From Flavobacterium sp. HBTb2-11-1 (lineage in GTDB: Bacteria; Bacteroidota; Bacteroidia; Flavobacteriales; Flavobacteriaceae): a stretch of 64,000 nucleotides of DNA. The stretch is taken from assembly GCF_009826975.1 (NCBI RefSeq), contig NZ_WUMO01000007.1, forward strand, positions 124,001 through 188,000, read 5' to 3'. The notes beneath the pieces are model-generated. The model worked only from the letters and a program-made list of their open reading frames with translations. It did not search any database and was not told the origin of the DNA. The position numbers and the translations under genes were made by a program. Positions 25,956 through 34,387 of the stretch are shown in pieces (within the stretch, counting starts at the first letter, position 1; the number at the start of each line of letters is the position of its first letter).

Positions 25956-26006
25956 TTAGACTTCTTAGATTTGAAGTTGGTTATAATTGAAATCTAAGAA
26001 GTCTAA
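25956..26006. repeat. Perfect 17-base inverted repeat TTAGACTTCTTAGATTT
   Basis: Arms 25956-25972 and 25990-26006 are exactly complementary with a 17-base loop. It follows the SDR stop by 15 bases and precedes the AlbA_2-type gene by 32 bases. It may act as a terminator, but there is no long T run. Confidence 0.75.
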
Positions 26007-26038
26007 AAATCTAAGTCAGTCTAAATAATCTGAGAAAA

Positions 26039-27184
26039 ATGATTAATAAGCGCCTTTTAATTAAAAATCTCCTCGCTCATAATGACGAAAGCAGTTTTTA
26101 TGATAAGAAAAGGCAATTGAATCTTCATTCCAGAGAAGGAAAAGGAAAGTTCTTAAAGCATATTTGCGCATTATCCAATTCCAATCCGAACAATAATTCT
26201 TATATCGTAGTTGGGGTAGAAGATCAGGATAATGAAATTGTAGGGGACGATTTCTTTGATGACAGCCGAATTCAGAATCTAGTTAACGCTTTTTTAGAAA
26301 ATCCCCCAAAAATTCAATACGAAAACGTCCCTTTTCCAAACCTTCCCAAAGACAAAGTAGTCGGTCTGGTTACTATAAAACCCAAAAGTAAAATCTCTTA
26401 CTTTAAAAAAGGAATTCATACCATTTTGGCCAATAGCATTTTTATAAGACGTGGCAGTAATTCTATTCCTTTAGAAGAACACGAGGAAATCGAAAAAAGC
26501 AATCAAAATACAGAAACGGTAATTGGAATTGAAAATAGTTCTCGAAACAGTATTCAATATACTTTAGATGGTGTTATTGATTTTATGAATTTCAGGCATA
26601 AAGATATGTCTCCAAAATATTATGTTTTCAAAGAACTGTTTGTAATATGCTGGGCTGGAGTTCCAAAAAAACTGCGTGATAAAACGTATTTGTCGCGTGT
26701 CGATATTGAATTGATAAACGAACAGATTAAGCTTTTTTATTCTGCTCAAGACGTTGTTACAATAGATTATAATGATAATACTTTTACCATCACAGAATAT
26801 GTCCCTTTAGGGTTGAATGACAAAACGAGTTATTATCCGTTAGAAGAGCAAACCATTCATTTTTTTGACAATGGTTATTATAAAATTGACCGTCAAATGC
26901 TTTTTCAGCCACCAGAATTCAACAGGAAAATGCTACATCATATTTACAATTCTAATATAGCTCTGCTGAGAAAACTGGAAAAAGAGATGTCATTATCTGA
27001 GCGTGAAATGAAAGATTTGGAAAATCTGCCTTCTACTTTTATGATTTGTTATTTGAATGGTTTCGAAGATGCGAGACAAAAGCTAATCGACGCAAAATTG
27101 CTTTTAAAGCCGTATAAAAATATCTATTCTTCTTTTAAAGAGGCTTTGAGGGTTTTGCGTAAAATGAAGTATGATGTGCAGTAA
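26039..27184 (+). CDS. AlbA_2 (Schlafen-type) putative nucleic-acid-binding protein
   Basis: A 381-residue protein. The N-terminal ~150 residues match the AlbA_2/Schlafen-like fold: REGKGKFLKHICALSNSNP (helix), NSYIVVGVEDQDNEIVG (core strand and turn) and NSIFIRRGSNSIPLEEHEE (the R-G-S-N-x-x-A/P-type end). The C-terminal ~230 residues are mostly helical and not recognised. Such proteins are often annotated as ATP-binding or transcription-related. The gene stands alone between two inverted repeats, with no partner, so a defence role cannot be argued from context. Confidence 0.72.
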   Translation: MINKRLLIKNLLAHNDESSFYDKKRQLNLHSREGKGKFLKHICALSNSNPNNNSYIVVGVEDQDNEIVGDDFFDDSRIQNLVNAFLENPPKIQYENVPFPNLPKDKVVGLVTIKPKSKISYFKKGIHTILANSIFIRRGSNSIPLEEHEEIEKSNQNTETVIGIENSSRNSIQYTLDGVIDFMNFRHKDMSPKYYVFKELFVICWAGVPKKLRDKTYLSRVDIELINEQIKLFYSAQDVVTIDYNDNTFTITEYVPLGLNDKTSYYPLEEQTIHFFDNGYYKIDRQMLFQPPEFNRKMLHHIYNSNIALLRKLEKEMSLSEREMKDLENLPSTFMICYLNGFEDARQKLIDAKLLLKPYKNIYSSFKEALRVLRKMKYDVQ

Positions 27185-27228
27185 AAAGATGCAAAGGTTC
27201 AGAGAAACAAAGTGACAAAGGTTTTTCT

Positions 27229-27305
27229 GTAGAGATGCACTGCAGTGCGTCTAAATCCATCATATCGACAAAGATTGTGTTAGACGCACTGCAGTGCATC
27301 TCTAC
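27229..27305. repeat. Perfect 26-base inverted repeat with internal palindrome
   Basis: Arms 27229-27254 and 27280-27305 are exactly complementary (starting GTAGAGATGCACTGCAGTGC) and separated by 25 bases. Each arm contains the 12-base palindrome GCACTGCAGTGC, so two alternative foldings exist. It lies between convergent genes. It looks like a dispersed mobile-type intergenic element (REP/MITE-like) without coding capacity. Confidence 0.85.
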
Positions 27306-27346
27306 GATATACAGGAACCAAATTAAATGGCTTGATTTATTTTTTT

Positions 27347-28090
27347 CTATTGAAAATTCAAATATTTTTTTACTTCTTCATACGGAAATAAAAGTTCTTT
27401 TGGACCGTCTGCATACGATGCGGCTTCGTATGAGTTGTAATATAAAAGTAAACCGGCTGAGGTGTAAAAGATGTTTTGAGGAAGTTGAAATTTATCATTT
27501 TCAAACATTAACCCTGTAGCATTAATATTGGCTTTTTCTGGAATTTTATATTTTGCTCTAAATGTTTTTTCAGCGAAAGCTTTAAACTCATTTTCGTTTT
27601 TAAACAACTGTTTATTGAAAATGGTTTTTCCTGTTTTCTTATCGAATAATAACGATCGATAGCCTTGATAACCGTGAGCACCTCCAGTAAAAGTATAATG
27701 ATCAATTTTAAGGTTTAATACCTGATCAGATTGAAATTCGACATTTCCAATAATTTTGGCTTCCCAACCAAAAGTATCATTTGGGAATTTCTGATGCATT
27801 TCTTCGTATGAAGCAATAAACGATTTTGCCAATGATTTATAATCATCGACTTTGACGGAATCTTCTTCGAAAAATACAATCTCTTTTATAACAGCAAAGA
27901 CTTTTTTATTAATGCTGTCTGATGTTACTTTAATATTTTTAGCAATTGGAACTTCTATCGTGATTTTTGGGCAGTCATTCGAGCACGGGATAGTAGATTT
28001 CTCTTCAAAGGTTTCATTTTCAAATGACAGCTCTTTTTTGCAACTTGTAAAAATCAAACACAAAAAGATTATAAATAAGTAATTTTTCAT
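27347..28090 (-). CDS. DUF3298/DUF4163-type (RsiV-like) lipoprotein
   Basis: A 247-residue lipoprotein (lipobox IFTSCKKE). It has a DUF4163-like N-terminal part (about 45-130) and a DUF3298-like C-terminal part with YTFTGGAHGYQGYRSLLFDKKTGKTI abbreviated by its core GGAHGYQGY, plus LFPYEEVKKYL at the end. This fold is shared with RsiV, the anti-sigma factor that binds lysozyme, but no sigma factor is encoded nearby. A role as a periplasmic binding protein is possible; function otherwise unknown. Confidence 0.75.
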   Translation of the reverse strand: MKNYLFIIFLCLIFTSCKKELSFENETFEEKSTIPCSNDCPKITIEVPIAKNIKVTSDSINKKVFAVIKEIVFFEEDSVKVDDYKSLAKSFIASYEEMHQKFPNDTFGWEAKIIGNVEFQSDQVLNLKIDHYTFTGGAHGYQGYRSLLFDKKTGKTIFNKQLFKNENEFKAFAEKTFRAKYKIPEKANINATGLMFENDKFQLPQNIFYTSAGLLLYYNSYEAASYADGPKELLFPYEEVKKYLNFQ

Positions 28091-28194
28091 ATCAAAAAGT
28101 GTTAATTATCTACAAAGGTAAGAAGTTGTGTCGCGATAAAATAAATTAAGCGGTAAATTTGTAAAAGAATTAAGGAATTTAAATTTATAACTAT

Positions 28195-29337
28195 ATGAAA
28201 TTCAATACAAAAGTAATACACGGAGGACAACATCATGATCCAAGTACAGGTGCAGTTATGCCGCCAGTGTATCAGACTTCAACATTTGTGCAAACAAGCC
28301 CAGGAAAGCCTTTGGCAGATTACGAATACAGTAGAGCTTCAAATCCGACACGTACGGCTTTAGAAGACGCTTTGGCAAGTATTGAAAACGGAACTCGCGG
28401 ATTGGCATTTTCTTCTGGTCTTGCCGCGACAGATTGTGTTTTAAGATCTTTTAAAGCTGGCGACGAAATTATTGCAATGGATGATTTGTATGGCGGAACA
28501 TACAGAATGTTTTCTCGTGTTTACAAAGATTCAGGTATTAAATTTCATTTTGTTGATATGACGAATATCGAAAAATTAAAAAGTTTAATCAACGAAAATA
28601 CGAAACTGATCTGGGTAGAAACGCCAACCAATCCGCTAATGAAATTGGCAGATATTCAGGAAATAGCTAAAATTACTCAAGAGAAAAAAATTCTTCTTGC
28701 TGTAGATAATACTTTTGCGACTCCATATTTACAAAAACCTTTAGATTTAGGCGCAGATATTGTAATGCATTCTGCAACAAAATATTTAGGCGGACATTCA
28801 GATGTTATTGCCGGAGCTTTAATTGTAAAAGATGCAGCGCTTGGAGATCAATTGCATTTCCAGCAGTTTGCAACTGGAGCAACTCTTGGACCAATGGATA
28901 GCTTTTTGGTTTTAAGAGGAATTAAAACTTTAGCTTTAAGAGTTCAAAGACATTGTGAAAATGGAGAAAAAGTGGTTGAGTATTTAAGCAATCACCCTAA
29001 AATTAAAACGGTTTATTATCCAGGTTTAAAGAATCATCCTTTTCACGAAATTGCTAAAAAGCAAATGAAAGCTTTTGGCGGAATGGTTTCATTCGATTTT
29101 AAATCAGGTAAAAAAGAAGATTCTATCTCATTTTTAGAAAAACTGAAAGTATTTACTCTTGCTGAATCTTTAGGTGGAGTAGAATCATTGGCAAATCACC
29201 CAGCATTAATGACACACGCATCTATTCCTGCAGATAAAAGAGCAGAAGTTGGTATTACTGATGATTTGGTTCGATTAAGCGTTGGTATTGAAGATGCAGA
29301 AGATTTAATCGCCGATTTGGAACAAGCACTTTCTTAA
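28195..29337 (+). CDS. Cystathionine gamma-synthase/lyase family PLP enzyme
   Basis: A 380-residue trans-sulfuration enzyme. PLP-binding Lys lies in MHSATKYLGGHSDVIAGA (about 197), with YEYSRASNPTR near the N-terminus (PLP phosphate contact from the neighbouring subunit) and FSSGLAAT at about 78. The C-terminal ESLGGVESLANHPALMTHASIP is typical. Whether it makes cystathionine from an O-acyl-homoserine or cleaves it to cysteine cannot be decided from motifs. Monocistronic; followed by a bidirectional hairpin at 29361. Confidence 0.92.
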   Translation: MKFNTKVIHGGQHHDPSTGAVMPPVYQTSTFVQTSPGKPLADYEYSRASNPTRTALEDALASIENGTRGLAFSSGLAATDCVLRSFKAGDEIIAMDDLYGGTYRMFSRVYKDSGIKFHFVDMTNIEKLKSLINENTKLIWVETPTNPLMKLADIQEIAKITQEKKILLAVDNTFATPYLQKPLDLGADIVMHSATKYLGGHSDVIAGALIVKDAALGDQLHFQQFATGATLGPMDSFLVLRGIKTLALRVQRHCENGEKVVEYLSNHPKIKTVYYPGLKNHPFHEIAKKQMKAFGGMVSFDFKSGKKEDSISFLEKLKVFTLAESLGGVESLANHPALMTHASIPADKRAEVGITDDLVRLSVGIEDAEDLIADLEQALS

Positions 29338-29360
29338 AAAAAGAAATTCCAATAAAAACT

Positions 29361-29405
29361 AAAATCCCAAATTCCAATTTTGATTACTTTGGAATTTGGG
29401 ATTTT
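29361..29405. terminator. Bidirectional hairpin, TTCCAAATTCCAA family
   Basis: Perfect 17-base arms (AAAATCCCAAATTCCAA at 29361-29377 and its complement at 29389-29405) flanked by A and T runs, between convergent genes. It shares its arm with hairpins at 12897, 17582 and 45249. Confidence 0.75.
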
Positions 29406-29428
29406 TATATTTTGGGATTTGATTTTTT

Positions 29429-30220
29429 TTAGAATTCCAAATAATAGATGTATCCAAAGTTAAACCAAACCTGCCAGTCGTTAGATTTGTTTTCTTTGTA
29501 AATATCTTTGTTTGGGTTCAATCCGTCGATCCAGTCTGAGCTGTACATATGGAAACGAGTTTCAAACATCAAATCACTCATGTCAGTCAGTTTATAGTGG
29601 ACTCCGACAGCTGCTGTAGCAGCTAAAGCTACGCCAGTTTCAGTAGAGAAACCATGAGCACGTCCATCAGATGGAGTTAAGTATTTTCCTGGAGTATTAG
29701 CAGGAAGTTTGATATCGCCTAATCGAGATCCAACTTTAGCTGAATAATAGCTCACTTGAACCCCAAAAGCTCCATACGGACTGAAGCTACCAACTGAGTT
29801 TTCGAAATCGTGAATTTTCATAAAAGGAGAAAATTCTAGCTGTGTGCCCAAACTTACAATGCTTGAGCTGGCATGCATGTTTCTTAACTGCGTTGCAAAT
29901 AATCCGTTAGGTTTGTGTTCCACCCATTGTCCATGGTGTTTTAGGGTAGTTCTGCTGTAAGACAGATCAGATCTTACTTTGAAATGTTCTGTAAAATAAT
30001 TTTCTCTATTGTTATTGGCAGAAAAGTTTATAAAGTGCATGACTCCAATGCCAAAACCTGTGTTTCCGACATTATTATCAAAGTTGTTTCTTTCTCCAAA
30101 ATCGGACTGTAAAGTTACTGGTCCTGCATAGATTCCGATCTCTTGGGCTAATCCTTGTGCTGATACAGCAGTTGAAATGCCGAAGAAGGCAAATAATGTG
30201 ATAAATAGGTGTTTAGGCAT
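29429..30220 (-). CDS. Outer-membrane beta-barrel protein, THC0290_0291-like family
   Basis: A 263-residue protein with signal peptide (LFITLFAFFGISTAVSAQG) and alternating amphipathic strands ending in FNFGYIYYLEF with a terminal Phe, as in BAM substrates. The opening GLAQEIGIYAGPVTLQSDFG and the middle SDLSYSRTTLKHHGQWVE match a flavobacterial family of unknown role that I know as THC0290_0291. It has its own good promoter (30274-30245) and is divergent from gdhA. Confidence 0.72.
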   Translation of the reverse strand: MPKHLFITLFAFFGISTAVSAQGLAQEIGIYAGPVTLQSDFGERNNFDNNVGNTGFGIGVMHFINFSANNNRENYFTEHFKVRSDLSYSRTTLKHHGQWVEHKPNGLFATQLRNMHASSSIVSLGTQLEFSPFMKIHDFENSVGSFSPYGAFGVQVSYYSAKVGSRLGDIKLPANTPGKYLTPSDGRAHGFSTETGVALAATAAVGVHYKLTDMSDLMFETRFHMYSSDWIDGLNPNKDIYKENKSNDWQVWFNFGYIYYLEF

Positions 30221-30244
30221 TTTTTAGGGGCTTACAAATCACGG

Positions 30245-30274
30245 CAAATATATAAAAAACCTAATCGATTCAAA
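30245..30274 (-). promoter_or_regulatory. Promoter of the beta-barrel gene
   Basis: On the minus strand TTTG (30274-30271) and TATATTTG (30252-30245) are 18 bases apart, matching the Bacteroidetes pattern. The gene starts 25 bases further on. Confidence 0.65.
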
Positions 30275-30447
30275 ATATTAAATTGCGGTATTGAAAAATA
30301 AGTAACAAAATACTTAATTTACTAACTTTTGAAAGGTGATTTGCATGTAAACACCTACATGAAAAATGTGTTTTTTTTGGAATGTTTGCAAAAAACACAA
30401 ATCGATTCAAAAAAGTGAAAAATATAACATCGAATCATTATTTGCTA

Positions 30448-30455
30448 TATCTTTG
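30448..30455 (+). promoter_or_regulatory. -7 element upstream of gdhA
   Basis: TATCTTTG matches the TAnnTTTG consensus 92 bases before the gdhA ATG. No clear TTTG is found at the expected distance, so activator dependence is possible. Confidence 0.5.
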
Positions 30456-30547
30456 TCAGTTAAAACGAAAACGTTTTCTTAAACATAGTTTCTTATTTTT
30501 ATAAGAGTGAAAATTAAATCTAAATTATCTGAAAATTTATTTCAAAG

Positions 30548-31891
30548 ATGGAACAAAAAATAAATGAGTTTATGGCTCTTATTGAGTCAAAAAATCCAAA
30601 CGAGCCAGAATTTCTTCAAGCTGTTAGAGAATTTGCTGAAACAGTAATTCCGTTTATATCTGAGCGTAAAAAATATGATGGAAAGAATATCCTTTTAAGA
30701 ATCGCTGAACCGGAAAGATCAATAATATTTAGAGTTCCATGGGTAGACGATAAAGGAGAAATTATTGTCAATAGAGGTTTCAGAATTCAAATGAACTCTG
30801 CAATTGGACCTTATAAAGGAGGAATTAGATTTCACCATACAGTAAATTTATCAGTTTTAAAATTCCTTGCTTTCGAACAAGTTTTCAAAAACAGTTTGAC
30901 AACTCTTCCAATGGGTGGAGGTAAAGGAGGTTCTGATTTTGATCCAGAAGGAAAATCAGACGGAGAAATTATGCGTTTCTGCCAGTCATTCATGACAGAG
31001 TTATGCCGTCATATTGGTCCAGATCTTGACGTTCCAGCTGGAGATATTGGTGTTGGAGCAAGAGAAATTGGTTATTTGTTCGGACAATATAAAAGAATTA
31101 GAAATGAATTTACAGGAGTTTTAACTGGAAAAGGTTTGGCTTACGGAGGTTCATTAATCAGACCAGAAGCTACAGGATATGGAGTAGTTTATTTTACAGA
31201 TCAAATGCTTCGTACTATCGGACATGAGATTAAAGGTAAAAGAGTCGCTATTTCAGGATTCGGAAACGTAGCTTGGGGAGTAGCTTTAAAAGTAAATGAA
31301 TTAGGAGGTAAAGTAGTTACGATTTCTGGACCTGACGGATACATTTATGATGAAGAAGGAATTTCTGGAGAAAAAATCGATCATATGCTTGAAATGAGAG
31401 CCACTGGAGATAATAGAGCAGAAAGATATTTAGAGAAATATCCAAACGCTGTTTTCCATAAAGGAAAAAGTCCTTGGGAAGTAAAAGTAGATATCGCAAT
31501 TCCATGCGCTACTCAAAACGAATTAAATGGTGATGATGCTAAGAAATTAATCGACAATGGCGTTTTATGTGTAACTGAAGCTGCAAATATGCCTTCTACA
31601 TTAGATGCTATCAAACTTTTCTTAGACAATAAAGTGTTGTTCGCGCCAGGAAAAGCTGCAAACGCTGGTGGTGTTGCCGCTTCTGGATTAGAAATGACTC
31701 AAAACTCAATTCGTCTAAACTGGACAAGCGAAGAAGTAGACTTGAGATTGAAAGAAATCATGATTGGAATTCATAACCAATGTAAAAAATACGGTGCTGA
31801 AGAAGACGGATATGTGAACTACGTAAAAGGAGCCAACATTGCCGGATTTGTAAAAGTTGCCGATGCGATGCTTGCACAAGGTGTTGTTTAA
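30548..31891 (+). CDS. gdhA: Glutamate dehydrogenase (NADP-type)
   Basis: A 447-residue hexameric-type enzyme interconverting glutamate and 2-oxoglutarate plus ammonium. The substrate-binding segment is PMGGGKGGSDFDPEGKSDGE (about 122-141), with the second catalytic region DLDVPAGDIGVGAREIGYLFG and the Rossmann motif ISGFGNVAWG (about 236). Length and motifs fit the NADP-dependent, ammonia-assimilating class. It has a long (about 90-base) leader and a perfect terminator after the stop, so it is a single-gene transcript. Confidence 0.95.
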   Translation: MEQKINEFMALIESKNPNEPEFLQAVREFAETVIPFISERKKYDGKNILLRIAEPERSIIFRVPWVDDKGEIIVNRGFRIQMNSAIGPYKGGIRFHHTVNLSVLKFLAFEQVFKNSLTTLPMGGGKGGSDFDPEGKSDGEIMRFCQSFMTELCRHIGPDLDVPAGDIGVGAREIGYLFGQYKRIRNEFTGVLTGKGLAYGGSLIRPEATGYGVVYFTDQMLRTIGHEIKGKRVAISGFGNVAWGVALKVNELGGKVVTISGPDGYIYDEEGISGEKIDHMLEMRATGDNRAERYLEKYPNAVFHKGKSPWEVKVDIAIPCATQNELNGDDAKKLIDNGVLCVTEAANMPSTLDAIKLFLDNKVLFAPGKAANAGGVAASGLEMTQNSIRLNWTSEEVDLRLKEIMIGIHNQCKKYGAEEDGYVNYVKGANIAGFVKVADAMLAQGVV

Positions 31892-31912
31892 GATTTACTT
31901 ACTACTATAAGA

Positions 31913-31957
31913 AATACCCTCGATTGTCTGGATAAGATAGCGAGGGTATTTTATTTG
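31913..31957 (+). terminator. gdhA terminator
   Basis: A perfect 10-base stem AATACCCTCG/CGAGGGTATT (31913-31922 and 31941-31950) followed by a T-rich stretch, 21 bases after the gdhA stop. Confidence 0.8.
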
Positions 31958-31988
31958 TGCTAAAAATTAAATAAAATTTCGTTTGTAG

Positions 31989-31996
31989 TATATTTG
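31989..31996 (+). promoter_or_regulatory. -7 element upstream of the PorZ-like gene
   Basis: TATATTTG matches TAnnTTTG, 19 bases before the ATG, which implies a very short leader. Confidence 0.5.
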
Positions 31997-32015
31997 CCTT
32001 AATTGAATACATTAA

Positions 32016-34301
32016 ATGATGAAAAAAATATTTTTCTGCAGTTTGTTTTTACTTCTCATTCAGTTTTGCGGAGCGCAGGGCAAACTGTCTTGGCAGGGAT
32101 ATTTTTCGTTTAATGAAATAAAAGATATTTCGGAGTCGGCTACAAGCATATTTGCGGCCTCAGAAAATGCATTGTTTTCAAAAAATACGGCAACAAATAT
32201 TCTTAAAACCACAACTACAGTTGAAGGACTATCAGGTCAGACCATTTCTGCGGTTTATTACAGCGAGGTATTCAAAAAAACATTGATCGGTTACGAAAAT
32301 GGTTTGATGATCTTAGTTAACGACAGTGACGGAAGTATTCTAAAAGTGGTTGATATCATTAATAAACAACTGCCGGCAAACACAAAAAAAATCAATCATT
32401 TTATGGAAGATAATGGATTGGTTTATGTTTCTTGTGATTTTGGGATTGTGCAATTCAATTTGAAAACTTCGCAATTTGGTGATACTTATTTTATTGGTGA
32501 CAACGGAGCTGAAATAAGCGTAAAACAAACTACTTTGTTTAACGGATTTATTTTCGCAGCAACCTCAAGTGGCATTAGAAAAGCAGATAAGACAAATGCC
32601 AATCTTATAGATTACAATCAATGGTCGGTTGTAAATGCAGGAAATTGGTCGAGTGTAGAAACTTTAGATAGTGAGCTCATTGCGATAAATGATTCCGGAT
32701 ATATTCATAGATTTAACTCAAATACTTTTGTTGGGTTTTTGCAATTGCCTCAGCCTGCTGTAGACACGAGAGCAAAAAATCATAGTTTATTTGTTACAAT
32801 TGCCAATACGGTTTATGTGTACAATAATCAAATGGTTTTGAATAGACAAATTTCAAATTCTCAGGTCTTAGACAATACTTTGAATTTTAGTTGTGCAACC
32901 GCTGTTGGAAATCAGATTTTTATTGGAACAAAAGAAAAAGGTCTATTTGCTTCTTCTCTTAATAATGTAGCCGCTTTTGAGAATAATACGCCAGCTGGAC
33001 CAGTTCGAAATAATATTTTTGCAATAGATGCAGGTTCTAGTGTTTTGTGGACAGTTTACGGCGACTATGATGTTTCGTATAATCCTTATCCTTTAGATAA
33101 TTACGGAATTAGCAGGTATAATGCTTCTGGTTGGCTGAACATCCCGTATTCTGAAGTTTATGACGCAAAATCAATTACAAGAGTTCTTGTTAATCCAAAT
33201 AATGAAAAACAAGTTTATGCGAGTTCATTCTTTTCTGGTTTGGTAAAAGTTGAAAACGATGTTCCTAATTTTTTATACAACGAAAAAAATAGCGGTTTAG
33301 AAACTATAACTACAGAAGGACCAAATTATATTGATGTTCGTATTAATGCAACAGCATTTGATAAATCTGCAAATCTTTGGGTAACAAACAGCCGAATTAA
33401 AAATGGACTGAAAGTTTTAAAAACAAATGGACAATGGGGAAGTTATGCCATGACTTCAATTATAGACAATGCCGAAGAAGAAAACTATTCGAGTATAGCC
33501 ATAGATCGAAATAATGTAAAGTGGATTGGAACCCTAAAAAGTGGCGTCGTTGGGTTTAATGAAAGCACTAATACGTTCAAAAAAATGACTTTTGGTGTTG
33601 ATGCTGGGAATTTGCCAATAGCCGATGTTAGAGCATTAGCATTAGATACAAAAAATCAGCTTTGGATTGGAACAACAAAAGGGCTGAGAGTTTTGTCTAA
33701 TGTCTCCAGTTTTCAGTCGGAAAATCAATTAAAAGCAAATCCTATCATTATTACCGAAGACGATTTGGCACAGGAATTACTGTATGAACAGTTTATTACT
33801 TCAATAGCAGTTGACGGAGCAAACAATAAATGGATTGGAACTGCAGATTCTGGAGTTTTTATGGTTTCGCCAAATGGTCAGGAAACCAAATATCATTTTA
33901 CTATAAACAATTCTCCGCTGCCGAGCAATTATGTAAACGATATCAAGATAAATGCTAAAACCGGAGAAGTTTTTATAGCAACCAATAAAGGATTAGTCTC
34001 GTTTAACGGAATAGCAACAGATGCAAACGATGATTTGAGTAATGTATATGTTTATCCAAATCCGGTTCGTCCAAATTATAATGGAACAGTAAAAGTTGCT
34101 GGATTAATTGATAAGGCAAATATCAAAATTACTGATATTGCAGGCAATTTAGTTTACGAAAAAACTTCGGAAGGCGGAACAATCGAGTGGGACACCACTG
34201 CTTTTGGCAAATATAAAGTTGCCTCTGGCGTTTATATGGTTTTTATTTCTGCAGAAGACGGAGGAGAAACGAAAGTCAAAAAAGTAATGATAATTCGTTA
34301 G
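32016..34301 (+). CDS. porZ: PorZ-like type IX secretion protein with T9SS sorting domain
   Basis: A 761-residue protein: signal peptide (FCSLFLLLIQFCGAQG) then a beta-propeller built of repeats such as NVKWIGTLKSGVVGFNESTN, NQLWIGTTKGLRVLSN and NKWIGTADSGVFMVSPNG. It ends in a type A T9SS C-terminal domain (YVYPNPVRPNYNGTVKV to ASGVYMVFIS..KKVMIIR). PorZ belongs to the outer-membrane attachment complex that processes T9SS cargo and links it to anionic LPS. The N-terminal LSWQGYFSFNEIKDIS segment and the position just before recO support PorZ over a generic two-component propeller protein. ATG codons at 32016 and 32019 are both possible. Confidence 0.8.
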   Translation: MMKKIFFCSLFLLLIQFCGAQGKLSWQGYFSFNEIKDISESATSIFAASENALFSKNTATNILKTTTTVEGLSGQTISAVYYSEVFKKTLIGYENGLMILVNDSDGSILKVVDIINKQLPANTKKINHFMEDNGLVYVSCDFGIVQFNLKTSQFGDTYFIGDNGAEISVKQTTLFNGFIFAATSSGIRKADKTNANLIDYNQWSVVNAGNWSSVETLDSELIAINDSGYIHRFNSNTFVGFLQLPQPAVDTRAKNHSLFVTIANTVYVYNNQMVLNRQISNSQVLDNTLNFSCATAVGNQIFIGTKEKGLFASSLNNVAAFENNTPAGPVRNNIFAIDAGSSVLWTVYGDYDVSYNPYPLDNYGISRYNASGWLNIPYSEVYDAKSITRVLVNPNNEKQVYASSFFSGLVKVENDVPNFLYNEKNSGLETITTEGPNYIDVRINATAFDKSANLWVTNSRIKNGLKVLKTNGQWGSYAMTSIIDNAEEENYSSIAIDRNNVKWIGTLKSGVVGFNESTNTFKKMTFGVDAGNLPIADVRALALDTKNQLWIGTTKGLRVLSNVSSFQSENQLKANPIIITEDDLAQELLYEQFITSIAVDGANNKWIGTADSGVFMVSPNGQETKYHFTINNSPLPSNYVNDIKINAKTGEVFIATNKGLVSFNGIATDANDDLSNVYVYPNPVRPNYNGTVKVAGLIDKANIKITDIAGNLVYEKTSEGGTIEWDTTAFGKYKVASGVYMVFISAEDGGETKVKKVMIIR

Positions 34302-34307
34302 TATTCA

Positions 34308-34387
34308 GTCGCAGTTTTCTGCAACAGTCACAGTTTTTAGTTTTGGATAGAAATCTAAAATCTAAAATCTACAATCTAAAATTAAAA
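34308..34387. repeat. Repeat-derived spacer between porZ and recO
   Basis: It contains a single arm related to the batA-batB element (GTCGCAGTTTTCTGCAACAG) and a tandem AATCTAAAATCTAAAATCT like that at 20468-20486. No terminator hairpin is evident, so porZ and recO may be co-transcribed. Confidence 0.5.

Larger units (their letters stand above)
30221..30547. other. Divergent promoter region between the barrel gene and gdhA
   Basis: This 327-base gap holds both promoters, described separately. A 13-base direct repeat AATCGATTCAAAA occurs at 30263-30275, overlapping the minus-strand -33 element, and at 30400-30412. A dyad CATGTA..TACATG lies at 30344-30361. These are candidate operator sites; no ORF or RNA gene is seen. 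Confidence 0.5.

Noticed and set aside
26039..27305. Composite transposon around the AlbA_2-type gene
   Set aside because: The two flanking inverted repeats have different sequences and there is no transposase or target duplication visible; kept only as a question.
27235..27519. 94-residue plus-strand ORF across the 26-base inverted repeat
   Set aside because: It reads through both repeat arms and into the antisense of the DUF3298-type lipoprotein; no sign of selection for the frame.
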